64,000 nucleotides of DNA from Tautonia sociabilis (GCF_003977685.1 NZ_RYZH01000007.1:62001-126000), one strand, 5' to 3'. Positions 28,173 through 37,730 are shown, numbered from the stretch's first letter. Notes: generated by a model from the sequence alone, not told the origin. Made by a program: numbers and translations.

Positions 28173-29288
28173 TCACTCCCCGGTGACTCGGCCAAGGCCG
28201 AACTGGTCGCCGGCCCGGACGGGCTCGTCCCCCTCGAACTGGATCTCGACGAGCTTCTCGCTCATGACGGGACGCCCCTCCTCATCGGTCAGGCGGGCGA
28301 TGATCGTTCGAGAGGCAACGTCGATCACGTCTCCGGTCGAGGGCCAGGCGATCGTCCCATCGAGGCTGAAGGTGATCCAGCCAGGCTCGTCCCGGACGGC
28401 GATGCTCTCAACCTGCGTCGGGGGAAAGGTCGTGTTGTCGAAGATGTGGACCCGCTGATTGGTGGCGTCGACCACCCAGACCTCCGACTCATCCGGCGTC
28501 AGGCCGATGCCGTGGCTGGGGCAGCCGTGGCGCTTGACCGGCCCCTTCTCGAAGCCCTGGACCTCGACCCGGGCGAGCTTCTCGCCGGTGGTGAGGTCGC
28601 CGATCTCAAAGCCAAGAAGATCATTCACACAGACATAACACCGTGTTTGCCTACCGTTGACCGTGAACGGGCGGATCGAGCCGGCGAAGGGGCCGACGGT
28701 CTTCGAGACGGTGTGCGAGGAAGTGTCGGCCACCGTCAGCAGGGGCGATCGCAGCCCGGCGAGGTAGGCGAACGAGCCGTCGAGGCCGTACACGGTGTTG
28801 TGGGCGCCCGAGTTGGGGACGATCCTGGCGATGACCTCGCCGGACATCGCGTCGACAACGTGCCAGTGCTCCTTCTCGAACGAGGGAAGGTAGATGGTGC
28901 TCCCGTCCGGCGAGAGGGCCATGCGGTCGCAGCCTCCCTCGTAGGGAAGCTCCCAGAGAAGCTGGTCCGTCTTCAGATCCAGGCACATGAGCGTCTTGAT
29001 CGTGCTGATATAAATCCGATCCGTCTCGGCGCTGGCGCAGATCCCCTTGACGTTGATCGGCGTCCCATCGTCGTCGAGGCCGCCGATCGGAATGCGCCGG
29101 ACGAACCTGTGCCCGTCGTCGATGTCGAAGACGAGCAGGCCGTGGCCGCCGTATGCCAGGTCGTTGCGGATGCCGGGCGAGGCGACGTAGAGCAGGCGGC
29201 GGGGGCCTTCGGCGCCGGGAGAGGAGGAGGCGAGGGCGGCGACGAGGACAAGTCCCAGCAGCAGGGCGAGGCGCATGGGGCGACGCAT
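28173..29288 (-). CDS. Exported YncE-like beta-propeller protein
   Basis: 371 residues with a signal peptide (MRRPMRLALLLGLVLVAALA). The mature protein has about seven beta-propeller blades of the YncE/YVTN type (RRLLYVASPG, DRMALSPDGSTIYLPS, GLTPDESEVWVVDATN, WITFSLDGTIAWPS). Such proteins are usually binding scaffolds. The ATG at 29288 follows GGAGGCTCCC. First gene of an operon with the beta-helix gene, so both may act on the same extracellular glycan. The 352-nt gap 29289-29640 upstream holds no feature I can name. Confidence 0.78.
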   Translation of the reverse strand: MRRPMRLALLLGLVLVAALASSSPGAEGPRRLLYVASPGIRNDLAYGGHGLLVFDIDDGHRFVRRIPIGGLDDDGTPINVKGICASAETDRIYISTIKTLMCLDLKTDQLLWELPYEGGCDRMALSPDGSTIYLPSFEKEHWHVVDAMSGEVIARIVPNSGAHNTVYGLDGSFAYLAGLRSPLLTVADTSSHTVSKTVGPFAGSIRPFTVNGRQTRCYVCVNDLLGFEIGDLTTGEKLARVEVQGFEKGPVKRHGCPSHGIGLTPDESEVWVVDATNQRVHIFDNTTFPPTQVESIAVRDEPGWITFSLDGTIAWPSTGDVIDVASRTIIARLTDEEGRPVMSEKLVEIQFEGDEPVRAGDQFGLGRVTGE

Positions 29289-29640
29289 GGGAGCCTCCGA
29301 TGATCGGCAGGAGAGGGCGACTCCAACGGTTCGCCAGGCTACAAGGGGCGAGGCGGAGGGGCAACGAGCTGGGAGGGCGGGGCGACCTCCCCTCCTCGTC
29401 GTCTCGGAGGACGCCGGGAGCCGAGGGCCGCCGAGGAGCAGGGCGGCAAAGCATCGGCCTCGCCATCGGGTCGATTCCCCGCTCGCCTCCTCGAGCGTCG
29501 GTCCCACGCTCCCGGATCTCGCCTTGCCGAGATGGCGGGGGTGGGTATCCTTCGGGGCCAGATCCCGAGCCGGGGCTCCTTGAGGGGACGCCGGCCGGGG
29601 CTTCGCCCGCTTCGGGGAATCCGCCCGGGAGTCTTGGAAG

Positions 29641-30564
29641 ATGATCGCGACGAACCGACTCGACGCCGCCCGACGACGACTCGCGCCGATCGGCCTGGCC
29701 GGCGGGATGGCGACCTCCCTGCTGCTGGCCGGCTGCGGCTCGGGGGCCGATGACTCGGCCGTGACCGGGCTCCCGGGGGGGGAATCCCGCGCCGAGCCGA
29801 CGGCCTCGGCGACTCAGGAATTCGACAAGGCGACCGGGAGCGGCCCGCGAACGGCCGCCAACTCGCCCTGGGAGGTTGCCGGCTCGGAACACTCGCCCGC
29901 CCCGGCGCCGTTCCGGCTCGACGGAGAGGTGGACACGGCCGGATTCGAGACGCTGACGCCCCCTCCCCTGCCCGAGATCCCCATGCTGCCCGACCCGGCC
30001 GAACTGGCCCCGGGCCTGAAGGCGGACGTGGAGCAGGCGGCCGGCGAGGTGGTCGGCGGCGCCCGGCAGGCGTTCGACGGCATCGCCGCCGAGGCGACCG
30101 GAGCGGCCTCGGGGCTCCGAGCAAACGTGGACCAGACCGTCGGTGAGGTCCGCTCCGGCGTCCGGGAGACGCTCGACGAGGTCAAGGGAGGCGCCCTGGA
30201 CATCGCCGGTGAGGTGCGGGGAGAGGTCGAGTCCGCCATCGGAGAGGCCCGGGGCGGCGTCGAGGCGACGATCGGCGAAGTCCAGGGCGGCGTCCGTCAG
30301 GCGACGGACGTCGTGAAGGGCCAGGTCGACGAGGTGATCGAGGGGGCCAAGCAAGAGGTCCGCCAGGCGGCCGGGCAGGTCAAGGGCCGCGTGGCCAGCG
30401 AGGCCCAGAAGGCCAAGGACGAGCTGAAGCGGTCGGCCCGGGAGCTGACCGGCCAGTTCTTCGAGGGCCTGCTTGGTCCCGGAGACGTCCCTCCTCCCCG
30501 TCCCGAGCCGGCCCCCGCCCCGGCCCCGGCCCCGGCCCCCTCCCCGGCCCCGCCGCAGGGTTGA
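29641..30564 (+). CDS. Lipoprotein with amphipathic helical repeats
   Basis: 307 residues. N-terminal signal with lipobox LLAGCGSGAD near residue 30. Residues about 120-270 are almost entirely an 11-residue-periodic amphipathic helix (GEVRGEVESAIGEARGGVEA, then TIGEVQGGVRQATDVVKGQV) like apolipoprotein or LEA-type repeats; the C-terminus is a Pro-Ala tail (PEPAPAPAPAPAP). It probably lies along a membrane or cell-wall surface. No enzyme motif. The next gene (AsmA-like) begins 215 nt downstream on the same strand. Confidence 0.65.
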   Translation: MIATNRLDAARRRLAPIGLAGGMATSLLLAGCGSGADDSAVTGLPGGESRAEPTASATQEFDKATGSGPRTAANSPWEVAGSEHSPAPAPFRLDGEVDTAGFETLTPPPLPEIPMLPDPAELAPGLKADVEQAAGEVVGGARQAFDGIAAEATGAASGLRANVDQTVGEVRSGVRETLDEVKGGALDIAGEVRGEVESAIGEARGGVEATIGEVQGGVRQATDVVKGQVDEVIEGAKQEVRQAAGQVKGRVASEAQKAKDELKRSARELTGQFFEGLLGPGDVPPPRPEPAPAPAPAPAPSPAPPQG

Positions 30565-30779
30565 TCGGGAAGGCCCGGTCGGCCTCCGACCCTCCTTCGC
30601 GAGGGGCCGGGCCCTCGTCGGCCTCGCCCCCATCATCCCGGGGATCGGCAGGGATCGGCCGATCCCCTTGATCGATCTCATGCGATGCCCCTGAGGGTCG
30701 CCGTCCGACCACCCTGGATTGGACTGGACTGGACGGCCGGTCGGCCTTCGTCCGCGTCTCTTCCCCAAGGAGCCGAAGC

Positions 30780-33770
30780 GTGCCGAGTTCGTCCGGATCA
30801 CCCCGACCGGAGGGGAGGCGTCGCCGAAGGTGGGTCGCGGGAGCCGTGGCGGCCGCCATCGCGGCTGTCGGGCTCTTGGTGGCGTTCCTGCCGGCGCTGA
30901 TCGGCCTGGGCCCAGTGCGCCAGGCGATCGTGGCGCAGGTCAATCGCATGTACGCGCCGACGACCATTGAACTCTCGGGCGTCGCCGCCTCGTGGACCGG
31001 CCCGGTCCTCCTGGAGGGCGTCGTCCTGCGAGACGGCAACGGCAAGGCGGTCGTCTCCAGCCCCAGCGCGACGCTCGACCGCTCCCTCTGGGATCTGATC
31101 ACCCGGCGGCCCGACTACGGGACCCTGACGCTGCATAAGGCAACGGTCGACATCGAGCGAAGGGCCGACGGGTCGATCGACCTGGCCGAGGCCCTCGCCC
31201 CGATCCTCGAGGGAGACGACGAGCAGGACGACGGCGGCCCCGAAACCCGGTTCACCCTGGCGATCGAGGCCGGCTCGCTCTCGCTGTCCAGCCCGGAGCT
31301 GGCCCGCCCGATCTCGGCCGACCGCCTGGAGATGACGCTCCACTGCGTGCCAGCCCCGCTGCGCTGGGAGATCGCGCTGGCGAATCCGGGAGGGCAGACC
31401 CTCGACGTATCCGGCCATTATGATTCGACCGCTCCCGAGGCGACCGAGGTGGTCGTCTCGATCGCCGGCTCCGGCTGGCCGCTGGCGGTCGAGCAGGCGG
31501 GAGTGATCGCCGAGGGGGTCTTCGGCGGAGAGGTGGCGGTGCGGATGGTCGGGGAGTCGGTGGCCCTGGCCGGCGAGGCGGTGCTGACCGAGGTGTCGGC
31601 CGGCGGCCCGACCCTGAAGGGGGACCGGCCAGCGTTCGATCGGGTCGAGGCGTCCTGGGACGTCGAGCTGGCCGGGGACGGCATCGCCGTGCGGCGGCTG
31701 GCCCTCGAGGCCCCGGTCGCCTCCGTCGGCCAGGCCCCCGACTCGGGGGAGGGCCAGGCCCGATGGCGGGCCCGGATCGACCTGGCCGGGCTGGCCAGGC
31801 AGTTGCCCAACACGATCGCCCTGCGGGAGGGAATGACCCTGGAGCGGGGATCGGCCGACGTCGACGCGATCGTCGGGCCGACCGAGGAGGACGGGGCCTC
31901 GCCGGTGGTCGTCACCGCCCGGCTGGCGGATCTCGTCGCCCGCAACGGCGGCCGAGTCGTGGCGATGGCCGCGCCGGTCACGCTCTCGGCCCGGATCCGG
32001 CAGCGGGAGGGATCGGTGGTCGCGGTGGAATCGGCGGAGCTCTCCTCGTCGTTCCTAAAAGCGGAGGGGTCGGGAGACCTGGACCGGGGGGTCACCCTCA
32101 ACGGTATGCTGGACCTGGCCGCGCTCGACCGCCAGTTGCGCGACTGGGTCGACCTCGGCGAGGTCGCCCTCGCCGGCTCCGCCCGCTTCGGCGGCGACTT
32201 CAAGAGAGACGGGGAGAACGCGGCGTTCACGACCCGGCTGGCGATCGAGGCCCAGGGACTCCGCATCGCCGGCCTGACCTCGGAGCCGATCTCCCAGGAC
32301 TCGGCCCGCTTCGATCTGATCGTGCAGGGGCCGGCCACTCCTGCCGGCCTGCCCGGCGGGTGGTCCCGGGTGCACGTGGCGGCGCGGTCGGAGGGGCTCG
32401 ACGCGGTGGTCGACGTGGCCCCCGACGCCGATGCCTTCGCCCTCGACGGCCGCATCACCCTGCCCAGGACGGCCCCGGGCCCAGACGAACCGGCCGTCGC
32501 GCCGGTCCGCCTGGCCTTCGATGCGACCTACCGACCCGCCAACGACCGCCTCGACCTGGCGGCGCTGGAGGTGGCGCACGAGCTGGGCCGCCTGAGGGGG
32601 TCGGGGACGATCGAGGGGCTCTCGTCCTCCCGGGTCGCGGACCTGAGCGGGACGGTGGAGCCGGACTGGGAGCAGATCCGAGCCCTGATCGCCCAATCGA
32701 CGGAGCCGCAGGCGACGATCTCGGGCAACCCCAGCCCCTTCCGCCTGGCCGGGCCGCTCTCGGGGGACTCGACGGCCGCGATCCTCTCGGGCATCGACGC
32801 CGAATTGGGCGTGGATGTGACCGGAGCGGTCGTCTTCGGCATGAGCCTGGGGCCGGCGCCGGTGGTCGTCCGCTGCGTGAAGGGAGACCTCCAGATCTCT
32901 CCGATCGACTCGACGCTCAATGGCGGCCGGGTGGTGCTGAGGCCCGACGTGCTGCTGGGGGAAGACGGGGCGATGACCCTGACCCTGGCCGACGGCTCGG
33001 GACTGGACCAGGTGGAGATCACCGACGACGTCTCCCGACGGGTGCTGGCGTATATCGCCCCGGTGCTCCGAGAGGCGACGGAGGTGAACGGCCGGCTCTC
33101 GGCCCGCATCTCCCGGCTGATCGTGCCGATCGTCGGGCCGGCGTCGGAGAGAGACGGCGGGGCCCCGATCGACCTGGCGGCCCGGGTCGCCTTCCACCAG
33201 GTGACGTACGGGCCGGGGCCGATGATGCAGAACATCCTCGGCCTGATGGGGATGGCGCCGCGGCAGGTGCCGAAGCTGACGATCGACCAGGTGGTCGACG
33301 TGGCGATCGCCGACGGCCGGGTGTATCAGTCCGGCCTGGAGATCACGGCGGCCGAGGGGGTGGCCTTGCAGCTCGAGGGCTCGGTCGGGCTGGATCAGAC
33401 CCTGGCGCTCCGGGTCGGTGTGCCGCTGAGCGACCGGATGCTCGGCGGGCAGGAGATCCTCTCGGGGGTGCTCAGCGGCACGAGGGTGGGCTTGCCGATC
33501 GGAGGGACCCTCTCGCGGCCGCAACTCGATCGAGAATCGTTCCGGATCGGCCTCCGGCAGCAAGGAGGCCGGCTGCTCAGTCGAGGCGCCGCCGTGGGAG
33601 CCGGCCAGTTGCTCCGGATGCTCGACGACGACCCGCCGCCGGCCTCGGAGGCGGGCGCCTCCGGAACGGACGGCCCTCCCCCGGTCGCTCCTTCGGCCGA
33701 GGAAACGCTGCGCGACCTCGGCCGGGGGCTGCTGCGCGACGTGATCGGCGGCGCCGGGGGTCAGCCGTAG
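30780..33770 (+). CDS. AsmA-like membrane-anchored protein
   Basis: 996 residues, GTG start behind AAGGAGCCGAAGC. One N-terminal transmembrane helix (about 22-42) precedes a long beta-rich periplasmic region. The early segment VNRMYAPTTIELSGVAASWTGP, then LLEGVVLRDGNGKAVVSSP, matches the AsmA/TamB-like pattern of lipid-transport bridge proteins, and the C-terminal GTRVGLPIGGTLSRPQLDRE is the typical AsmA ending. It may move phospholipid or help outer-membrane assembly; the exact subfamily is uncertain. Confidence 0.68.
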   Translation: MPSSSGSPRPEGRRRRRWVAGAVAAAIAAVGLLVAFLPALIGLGPVRQAIVAQVNRMYAPTTIELSGVAASWTGPVLLEGVVLRDGNGKAVVSSPSATLDRSLWDLITRRPDYGTLTLHKATVDIERRADGSIDLAEALAPILEGDDEQDDGGPETRFTLAIEAGSLSLSSPELARPISADRLEMTLHCVPAPLRWEIALANPGGQTLDVSGHYDSTAPEATEVVVSIAGSGWPLAVEQAGVIAEGVFGGEVAVRMVGESVALAGEAVLTEVSAGGPTLKGDRPAFDRVEASWDVELAGDGIAVRRLALEAPVASVGQAPDSGEGQARWRARIDLAGLARQLPNTIALREGMTLERGSADVDAIVGPTEEDGASPVVVTARLADLVARNGGRVVAMAAPVTLSARIRQREGSVVAVESAELSSSFLKAEGSGDLDRGVTLNGMLDLAALDRQLRDWVDLGEVALAGSARFGGDFKRDGENAAFTTRLAIEAQGLRIAGLTSEPISQDSARFDLIVQGPATPAGLPGGWSRVHVAARSEGLDAVVDVAPDADAFALDGRITLPRTAPGPDEPAVAPVRLAFDATYRPANDRLDLAALEVAHELGRLRGSGTIEGLSSSRVADLSGTVEPDWEQIRALIAQSTEPQATISGNPSPFRLAGPLSGDSTAAILSGIDAELGVDVTGAVVFGMSLGPAPVVVRCVKGDLQISPIDSTLNGGRVVLRPDVLLGEDGAMTLTLADGSGLDQVEITDDVSRRVLAYIAPVLREATEVNGRLSARISRLIVPIVGPASERDGGAPIDLAARVAFHQVTYGPGPMMQNILGLMGMAPRQVPKLTIDQVVDVAIADGRVYQSGLEITAAEGVALQLEGSVGLDQTLALRVGVPLSDRMLGGQEILSGVLSGTRVGLPIGGTLSRPQLDRESFRIGLRQQGGRLLSRGAAVGAGQLLRMLDDDPPPASEAGASGTDGPPPVAPSAEETLRDLGRGLLRDVIGGAGGQP

Positions 33771-33824
33771 GAGGAGGAAGGCTCCTGATCCAGGGGAGCT
33801 TCCCCGGACGAAGGCGAGACGACA

Positions 33825-33860
33825 CGAACCCCCGACGGGCCTCGGTCCGCCGGGGGTTCG
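33825..33860. terminator. Bidirectional terminator hairpin
   Basis: CGAACCCCCG (33825-33834) pairs with CGGGGGTTCG (33851-33860), extended inward by three more pairs after one mismatch. It separates the convergent AsmA-like (+) and dps (-) genes. Confidence 0.6.
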
Positions 33861-33904
33861 TCGTCTCCACGGGCAAGGCGTACCGGACCAGTCCGGGTCC
33901 GCGA

Positions 33905-34420
33905 TTACTCGTGATCGCCCTCGCCCTGGAGGTGCGCCTCGAAGAACCAGAGCCGCTTGTCGACCTGGCGGCTGATCCCCGTGTAGAGGTCGGCGGTGTC
34001 TTTGTCGCCAAGCTCCTCGGCCGTGTCGATGGCCGATCGGACCGAACTGGCGAAGTGACCGATCCGATCGACCAGGGCGGCGACATGGCCCATGTCGTCG
34101 ACCAGGTCCATCGGGTACTCCGGCAGCGTGGTCGCCTCGGCGGCCATGCGGACGGTGCCGTGGACGTAACCGCCCAGGGCGGTGGCGCGTTCGGCCAGGT
34201 CGTCGACGAACTCGATGACCTCGGCGGCGAACGTGTCGGTCAGCGTGTGGATCGAGTAGAAGTGCTTGCCCTTGACGTTCCAGTGGGCCTGCTTGACCTG
34301 ACTATACAGGTCCAGCGCCTCGGCGACATGCTGGTTGAGCAGGGTGACAAGCTGCGCTCGCTTCTTCTGGGGGATGTCGACGTGGGTGCGGAACATCCGG
34401 TTCTTCTGTCCGGTTGCCAC
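33905..34420 (-). CDS. dps: Dps family DNA-protecting ferritin-like protein
   Basis: 171 residues. The ferroxidase-site pattern of Dps is present: AHWNVKGKHFYSIH in helix A and the D..AERATALGG segment in helix B; the overall four-helix length fits. Dps dodecamers oxidise and store Fe(II) with peroxide and coat DNA in stress. The start at 34420 follows GGAGGTCTCCCGTGGCAACC-like sequence, with AGGAGGTCTCCC as ribosome site. Single gene, divergent from plsX. Confidence 0.92.
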   Translation of the reverse strand: MATGQKNRMFRTHVDIPQKKRAQLVTLLNQHVAEALDLYSQVKQAHWNVKGKHFYSIHTLTDTFAAEVIEFVDDLAERATALGGYVHGTVRMAAEATTLPEYPMDLVDDMGHVAALVDRIGHFASSVRSAIDTAEELGDKDTADLYTGISRQVDKRLWFFEAHLQGEGDHE

Positions 34421-34661
34421 GGGAGACCTCCTGAACTGGCTGCAAGGACGATCGGATGGCCGGCGCTACGCTCCGGCCCGCTGGGGAAGGTGGATCGCGT
34501 CGAGGACGCCCCCGGGAGTCCGGCCAGGCCGGGGGTGCCGGGTCGGTTCGAGAAGCACAGGCAATTCACGTGCCGGAGCCCCTCCGAGGAGACGGGGACG
34601 CGCGGGCGGATCGCCTTCCGATCCACCCATATCGCTTCATGTTACGGCAATCGGGCCGCGC

Positions 34662-34691
34662 TTGACAGCGTGCGAGCCGATGTCCTACGAT
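34662..34691 (+). promoter_or_regulatory. Sigma70-like promoter of the fatty-acid cluster
   Basis: TTGACA (34662-34667, perfect), 18-nt spacer, TACGAT (34686-34691), about 100 nt before the plsX start. It is the best promoter match on the plus strand here and should drive plsX and possibly fabD. The rest of the 377-nt gap 34421-34797 shows no gene. Confidence 0.5.
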
Positions 34692-34797
34692 GTCGCCCAT
34701 CCGCCCGGAGCGGCGGGGGCTCCCGCGGGGGGAACCGCGGGGCCGGAGAGCCGTGCGCCCGCAGGTGTCGCGGGGTATCAGAGGGAGTCCTCCACCG

Positions 34798-35853
34798 ATG
34801 CGGATCGTGCTGGACGCCATGGGAGGCGACCACGCCCCCGGGCCGATCGTCGAGGGGGCCGTCGAGGCCGTCCAGGGGGAGCCGGGGCTGACCGTTGTGC
34901 TGGTCGGCGACCAGGCCCGCGTCGAGGCCGAGCTGGCGAGGTTCCCTGACGCCCCCCGGGCCCGCCTGCCCATCGTCCACGCCGCCGAGGTCGTGGGCAT
35001 GGACGAGAAGCCCGTCGAGGCCCTGCGCAAGAAGCGAGACAACTCCATCTCCCGGAGTTGGGCCCTGATGGCCGCCGGCGAGGTCAACGGCATCGTCTCG
35101 GCCGGCAGCACCGGCGCCATGGTCGCCTCGGCCCTCTTCAACGCCAAGATGTTCCTGCCCGGCGTCCGCCGCCCCGGGATCGCCGCCATCTTCCCCTCGC
35201 ACCAGGGTCCGGTGGTCATCGTCGACGTCGGGGCGAACATGAACGCCCGCCCCGAGGACCTGTACCAGTACGGCGTGATGGGGAGCGTCTACGCCGAGCA
35301 GATCCTCGGTGTCGACCAGCCGAAGATCGGCCTTTTGAACGTCGGCAGCGAGGACGCCAAGGGAACGGACCTCACCCGATCGACCGCCGCCCTCTTCCGC
35401 GCCGGCCCGATGCACGGCCGGTTCGTGGGGAACGTGGAAGGCCGAGACATCTACGACGGCAACGCCCGAGTTGTCGTCTGCGAGGGGTTCGTCGGCAATG
35501 TCCTGCTGAAGGCCGGCGAGGGGGCCGTCGAGTTCCTCTTCTCCGAGCTGAAGCAGGAGATGGCCCGCCTCCTGCCCGAGATCCCCGAGGAGGCCGGCGG
35601 CAAGATCATCGCCTCGCTCCGAGGACTGAAGCGCCGCTACGAGTACCACGAATACGGCGGCGGTCCGCTGCTGGGCATCCGAGGCTCCTGCATCATCTGC
35701 CACGGCTCCAGCGACGCCCGAGCGATCAAGAACGCCCTGCGCGTCGCCTCCACCCTGGCCACCGACCGCGTCAACGACCAGATCATCCGAGACCTGGAGG
35801 CCGCCCCCCGGGTCGAGGAGGTCGCGCCGCCGCCCAAGGGCGAGGCCGAGTAA
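34798..35853 (+). CDS. plsX: Phosphate acyltransferase PlsX
   Basis: 351 residues. PlsX makes acyl-phosphate from acyl-ACP for phospholipid synthesis. MRIVLDAMGGDHAP is the family's N-terminal signature, followed by the conserved SAGSTGAMVA, NVGANMNARPEDL-type and GFVGNVLLKAGEG blocks. The frame is open upstream, but the ATG at 34798 starts the signature directly. First gene of the cluster; rpmF, which often precedes plsX, is absent (dps is upstream). Confidence 0.95.
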   Translation: MRIVLDAMGGDHAPGPIVEGAVEAVQGEPGLTVVLVGDQARVEAELARFPDAPRARLPIVHAAEVVGMDEKPVEALRKKRDNSISRSWALMAAGEVNGIVSAGSTGAMVASALFNAKMFLPGVRRPGIAAIFPSHQGPVVIVDVGANMNARPEDLYQYGVMGSVYAEQILGVDQPKIGLLNVGSEDAKGTDLTRSTAALFRAGPMHGRFVGNVEGRDIYDGNARVVVCEGFVGNVLLKAGEGAVEFLFSELKQEMARLLPEIPEEAGGKIIASLRGLKRRYEYHEYGGGPLLGIRGSCIICHGSSDARAIKNALRVASTLATDRVNDQIIRDLEAAPRVEEVAPPPKGEAE

Positions 35854-35970
35854 GATGAAGGAGAAGGCGTCTCGATCGGGCAGGCGCCCCGCCCTCCCTC
35901 GATCGACGGCAGGCAAGGCGGAGCCCCCCGCGTCACCCACTCGGCCTCGTCCCTCCTCCCTCCCGGCGGC

Positions 35971-35991
35971 GATCGCCCGATGCGGGCGATC
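35971..35991. terminator. Hairpin in the plsX-fabD gap
   Basis: GATCGCCCG (35971-35979) pairs perfectly with CGGGCGATC (35983-35991) around a 3-nt loop. It sits in the 375-nt gap 35854-36228 and may attenuate read-through from plsX into fabD. The gap also holds a short GATCC x3 run (36205-36219). Confidence 0.35.
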
Positions 35992-36228
35992 CCCCCGGCT
36001 CGAAGTCCTCGGGCAGGCCGGGCACGATCCCTGGGTCGCTTCTTGGGGGGATGACCCACGCCTCGCTGGTCGTCTCCCGGCCAGAGGAGGCAGGATCCCG
36101 TCCACCCTGCTCGACCCTCGGGAGCGCTTGGCCGAGGAGGAGGCCCGGTGGCCGCACCGGCCCGACGCCCGGCATCCCAACGCAACGCAACGATCCCCTG
36201 AGTTGATCCGATCCGATCCGGAGCGAGC

Positions 36229-37149
36229 ATGAGCAAGGTCGCCTTCCTCTTCCCCGGCCAGGGCGCGCAGGCCGTCGGCATGGGCAAGGAGCTGTACGAG
36301 CAGGTCCCGGCGGCTCGGGCCCTGTTCGACCGGGCCGACGAGGTCCTCGGCTTCCCGCTCTCGAAGCTCTGCTTCGAGGGGCCCGCCGACGCGCTGGAGG
36401 CGACCGATGTCAGCCAGCCGGCCATCTACGTCGCCAGCCTCGCGGCCCTCGAAGACCTGAAGGCGAGCGAGCCCGACCTCGTCGCCTCCGCCGCCGGCGC
36501 CGCGGGCCTGAGCCTGGGAGAGTACACTGCGCTGGCCTTCGCCGGGGCGATCGGGTTCGAGGACGGCCTCCGTGTCGTTCGCCGCCGCGGCGAGGCGATG
36601 CAGGCGGCCTCGGTCGCCAACCCCAGCGGCATGACGAGCGTGCTCGGCCTGGACGAGGCGAAGGTCGACGAGCTGATCGCCCGGGTGGCCTCGGCCGGCG
36701 GCGGCACCATCTGGAAGGCAAACCTCCTCTGCCCGGGGAACATCGTCGTCTCGGGCTCGAAGGAGGCCCTGGCGCTCGTCGAGCCGATCGCCGCCGAGCT
36801 GGGGGCGATGAAGGTCGTCCCGCTCGCCGTGGCCGGCGCCTTCCACACCGACCTGATGCGGCCGGCCGATGAGCAGCTCGCCGAGGTCCTCGCCTCGGCC
36901 GACCTGAAGGCTCCCCGACTGCCGGTCTACTCCAACGTCACCGGCGCCCCGCACGGCGACGACCCCATCGGCATCCGCCAGGCCCTCGCCATCCAGGTCA
37001 CCCGAGGGGTGCTCTGGGAAGCCTCGATGCGCCGGATGCTCGCCGACGGCTTCGACACCTTCTACGAGATCGGCCCCGGCCGAGTGCTGACCGGCCTGCT
37101 CAAGCGGATCAACCGCAAGACCCCCTGCACCAGCGTCCCGGCCCGCTGA
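36229..37149 (+). CDS. fabD: Malonyl-CoA:ACP transacylase FabD
   Basis: 306 residues. FabD loads malonate from CoA onto ACP. FLFPGQGAQAVGMG is the N-terminal signature, Ser95 lies in GLSLGEYTA (GxSxG nucleophile) and His206 in AGAFHTDLM. Length fits the family. Ribosome site CGGAGCGAGC is 6 nt before the ATG. It lies within the plsX-fabD-fabG-acpP-fabF order. Confidence 0.95.
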   Translation: MSKVAFLFPGQGAQAVGMGKELYEQVPAARALFDRADEVLGFPLSKLCFEGPADALEATDVSQPAIYVASLAALEDLKASEPDLVASAAGAAGLSLGEYTALAFAGAIGFEDGLRVVRRRGEAMQAASVANPSGMTSVLGLDEAKVDELIARVASAGGGTIWKANLLCPGNIVVSGSKEALALVEPIAAELGAMKVVPLAVAGAFHTDLMRPADEQLAEVLASADLKAPRLPVYSNVTGAPHGDDPIGIRQALAIQVTRGVLWEASMRRMLADGFDTFYEIGPGRVLTGLLKRINRKTPCTSVPAR

Positions 37150-37240
37150 TCGCCCGATTCGTCCGGAGGAGGGCCCCAAAACGAGCACGTCCCGCGTTCG
37201 TCGCCGAGACCGGCTCGATCGCCGCTCGATCGGTCGGCTC

Positions 37241-37471
37241 ATGACCGGCGCCGAATGCGACGCGATTCCGCACGAGAACGTCGACCCCGCGTTCGTCTGC
37301 GCGCTGGTCCGGGGAATCCTGATCGTGAACCCGATCCCGCTGTCGAGCGCGCGAGGCCCGAACAACCTGCTCGGGTTCCTCCTCCGGCTCAATCAGGACC
37401 AGCACCCGGAAGGCGTTTGCCTGGACGGAACGCTCTTTAAGGAAGAGGTCGAACTGAGCCCAGATGACTGA
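37241..37471 (+). CDS. Small hypothetical ORF in the fab cluster
   Basis: 76 residues (MTGAECDAIPHENVDPAFVC...). Balanced composition and mostly G/C third bases suggest it may be real, but no clear ribosome site is seen and no family is recognised. Its end overlaps the next ORF by eight bases (ATGACTGA), an arrangement typical of coupled genes. A reading frame on the other strand also spans the area, so confidence is low. Confidence 0.3.
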   Translation: MTGAECDAIPHENVDPAFVCALVRGILIVNPIPLSSARGPNNLLGFLLRLNQDQHPEGVCLDGTLFKEEVELSPDD

Positions 37472-37730
37472 GGTTCCCGCTCTCCTCGAACCCGACGCGG
37501 AGGCCCCTCCCCCCGGCGAGGAGCTCCGGAACCCCCACCCGCACCCGGTCCGGATCCTCATCCACGGGCCGGGACAGGTCCGGTCGTGGTGGCTGGCCGA
37601 TGCCGATGGCGACCGGGAGGCGCTGGCCGCCCCGTTCGTGGCCGGTCAGATGCTCGTCCTGGGCCCGGGGGAGCGGATCGGGATCGATTCCGAGGCGGCC
37701 CCGCGATGGCGGTGGCTGGCGGGGACCTGA
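37464..37730 (+). CDS. Small hypothetical protein in the fab cluster
   Basis: 88 residues, beginning with a Pro/Glu-rich stretch and then a compact hydrophobic-basic core (PVRILIHGPGQVRSWWLADA, LVLGPGERIGIDSEA). No domain recognised. It sits between fabD and fabG on the same strand and overlaps the upstream ORF by eight bases. Its link to fatty-acid synthesis is only positional. Confidence 0.45.
   Translation: MTEVPALLEPDAEAPPPGEELRNPHPHPVRILIHGPGQVRSWWLADADGDREALAAPFVAGQMLVLGPGERIGIDSEAAPRWRWLAGT

Noticed and set aside
37109..37561. Minus-strand frame across the small fab-cluster ORFs
   Set aside because: Runs against cluster direction, low complexity and overlaps the end of fabD; the plus-strand ORFs have better composition.
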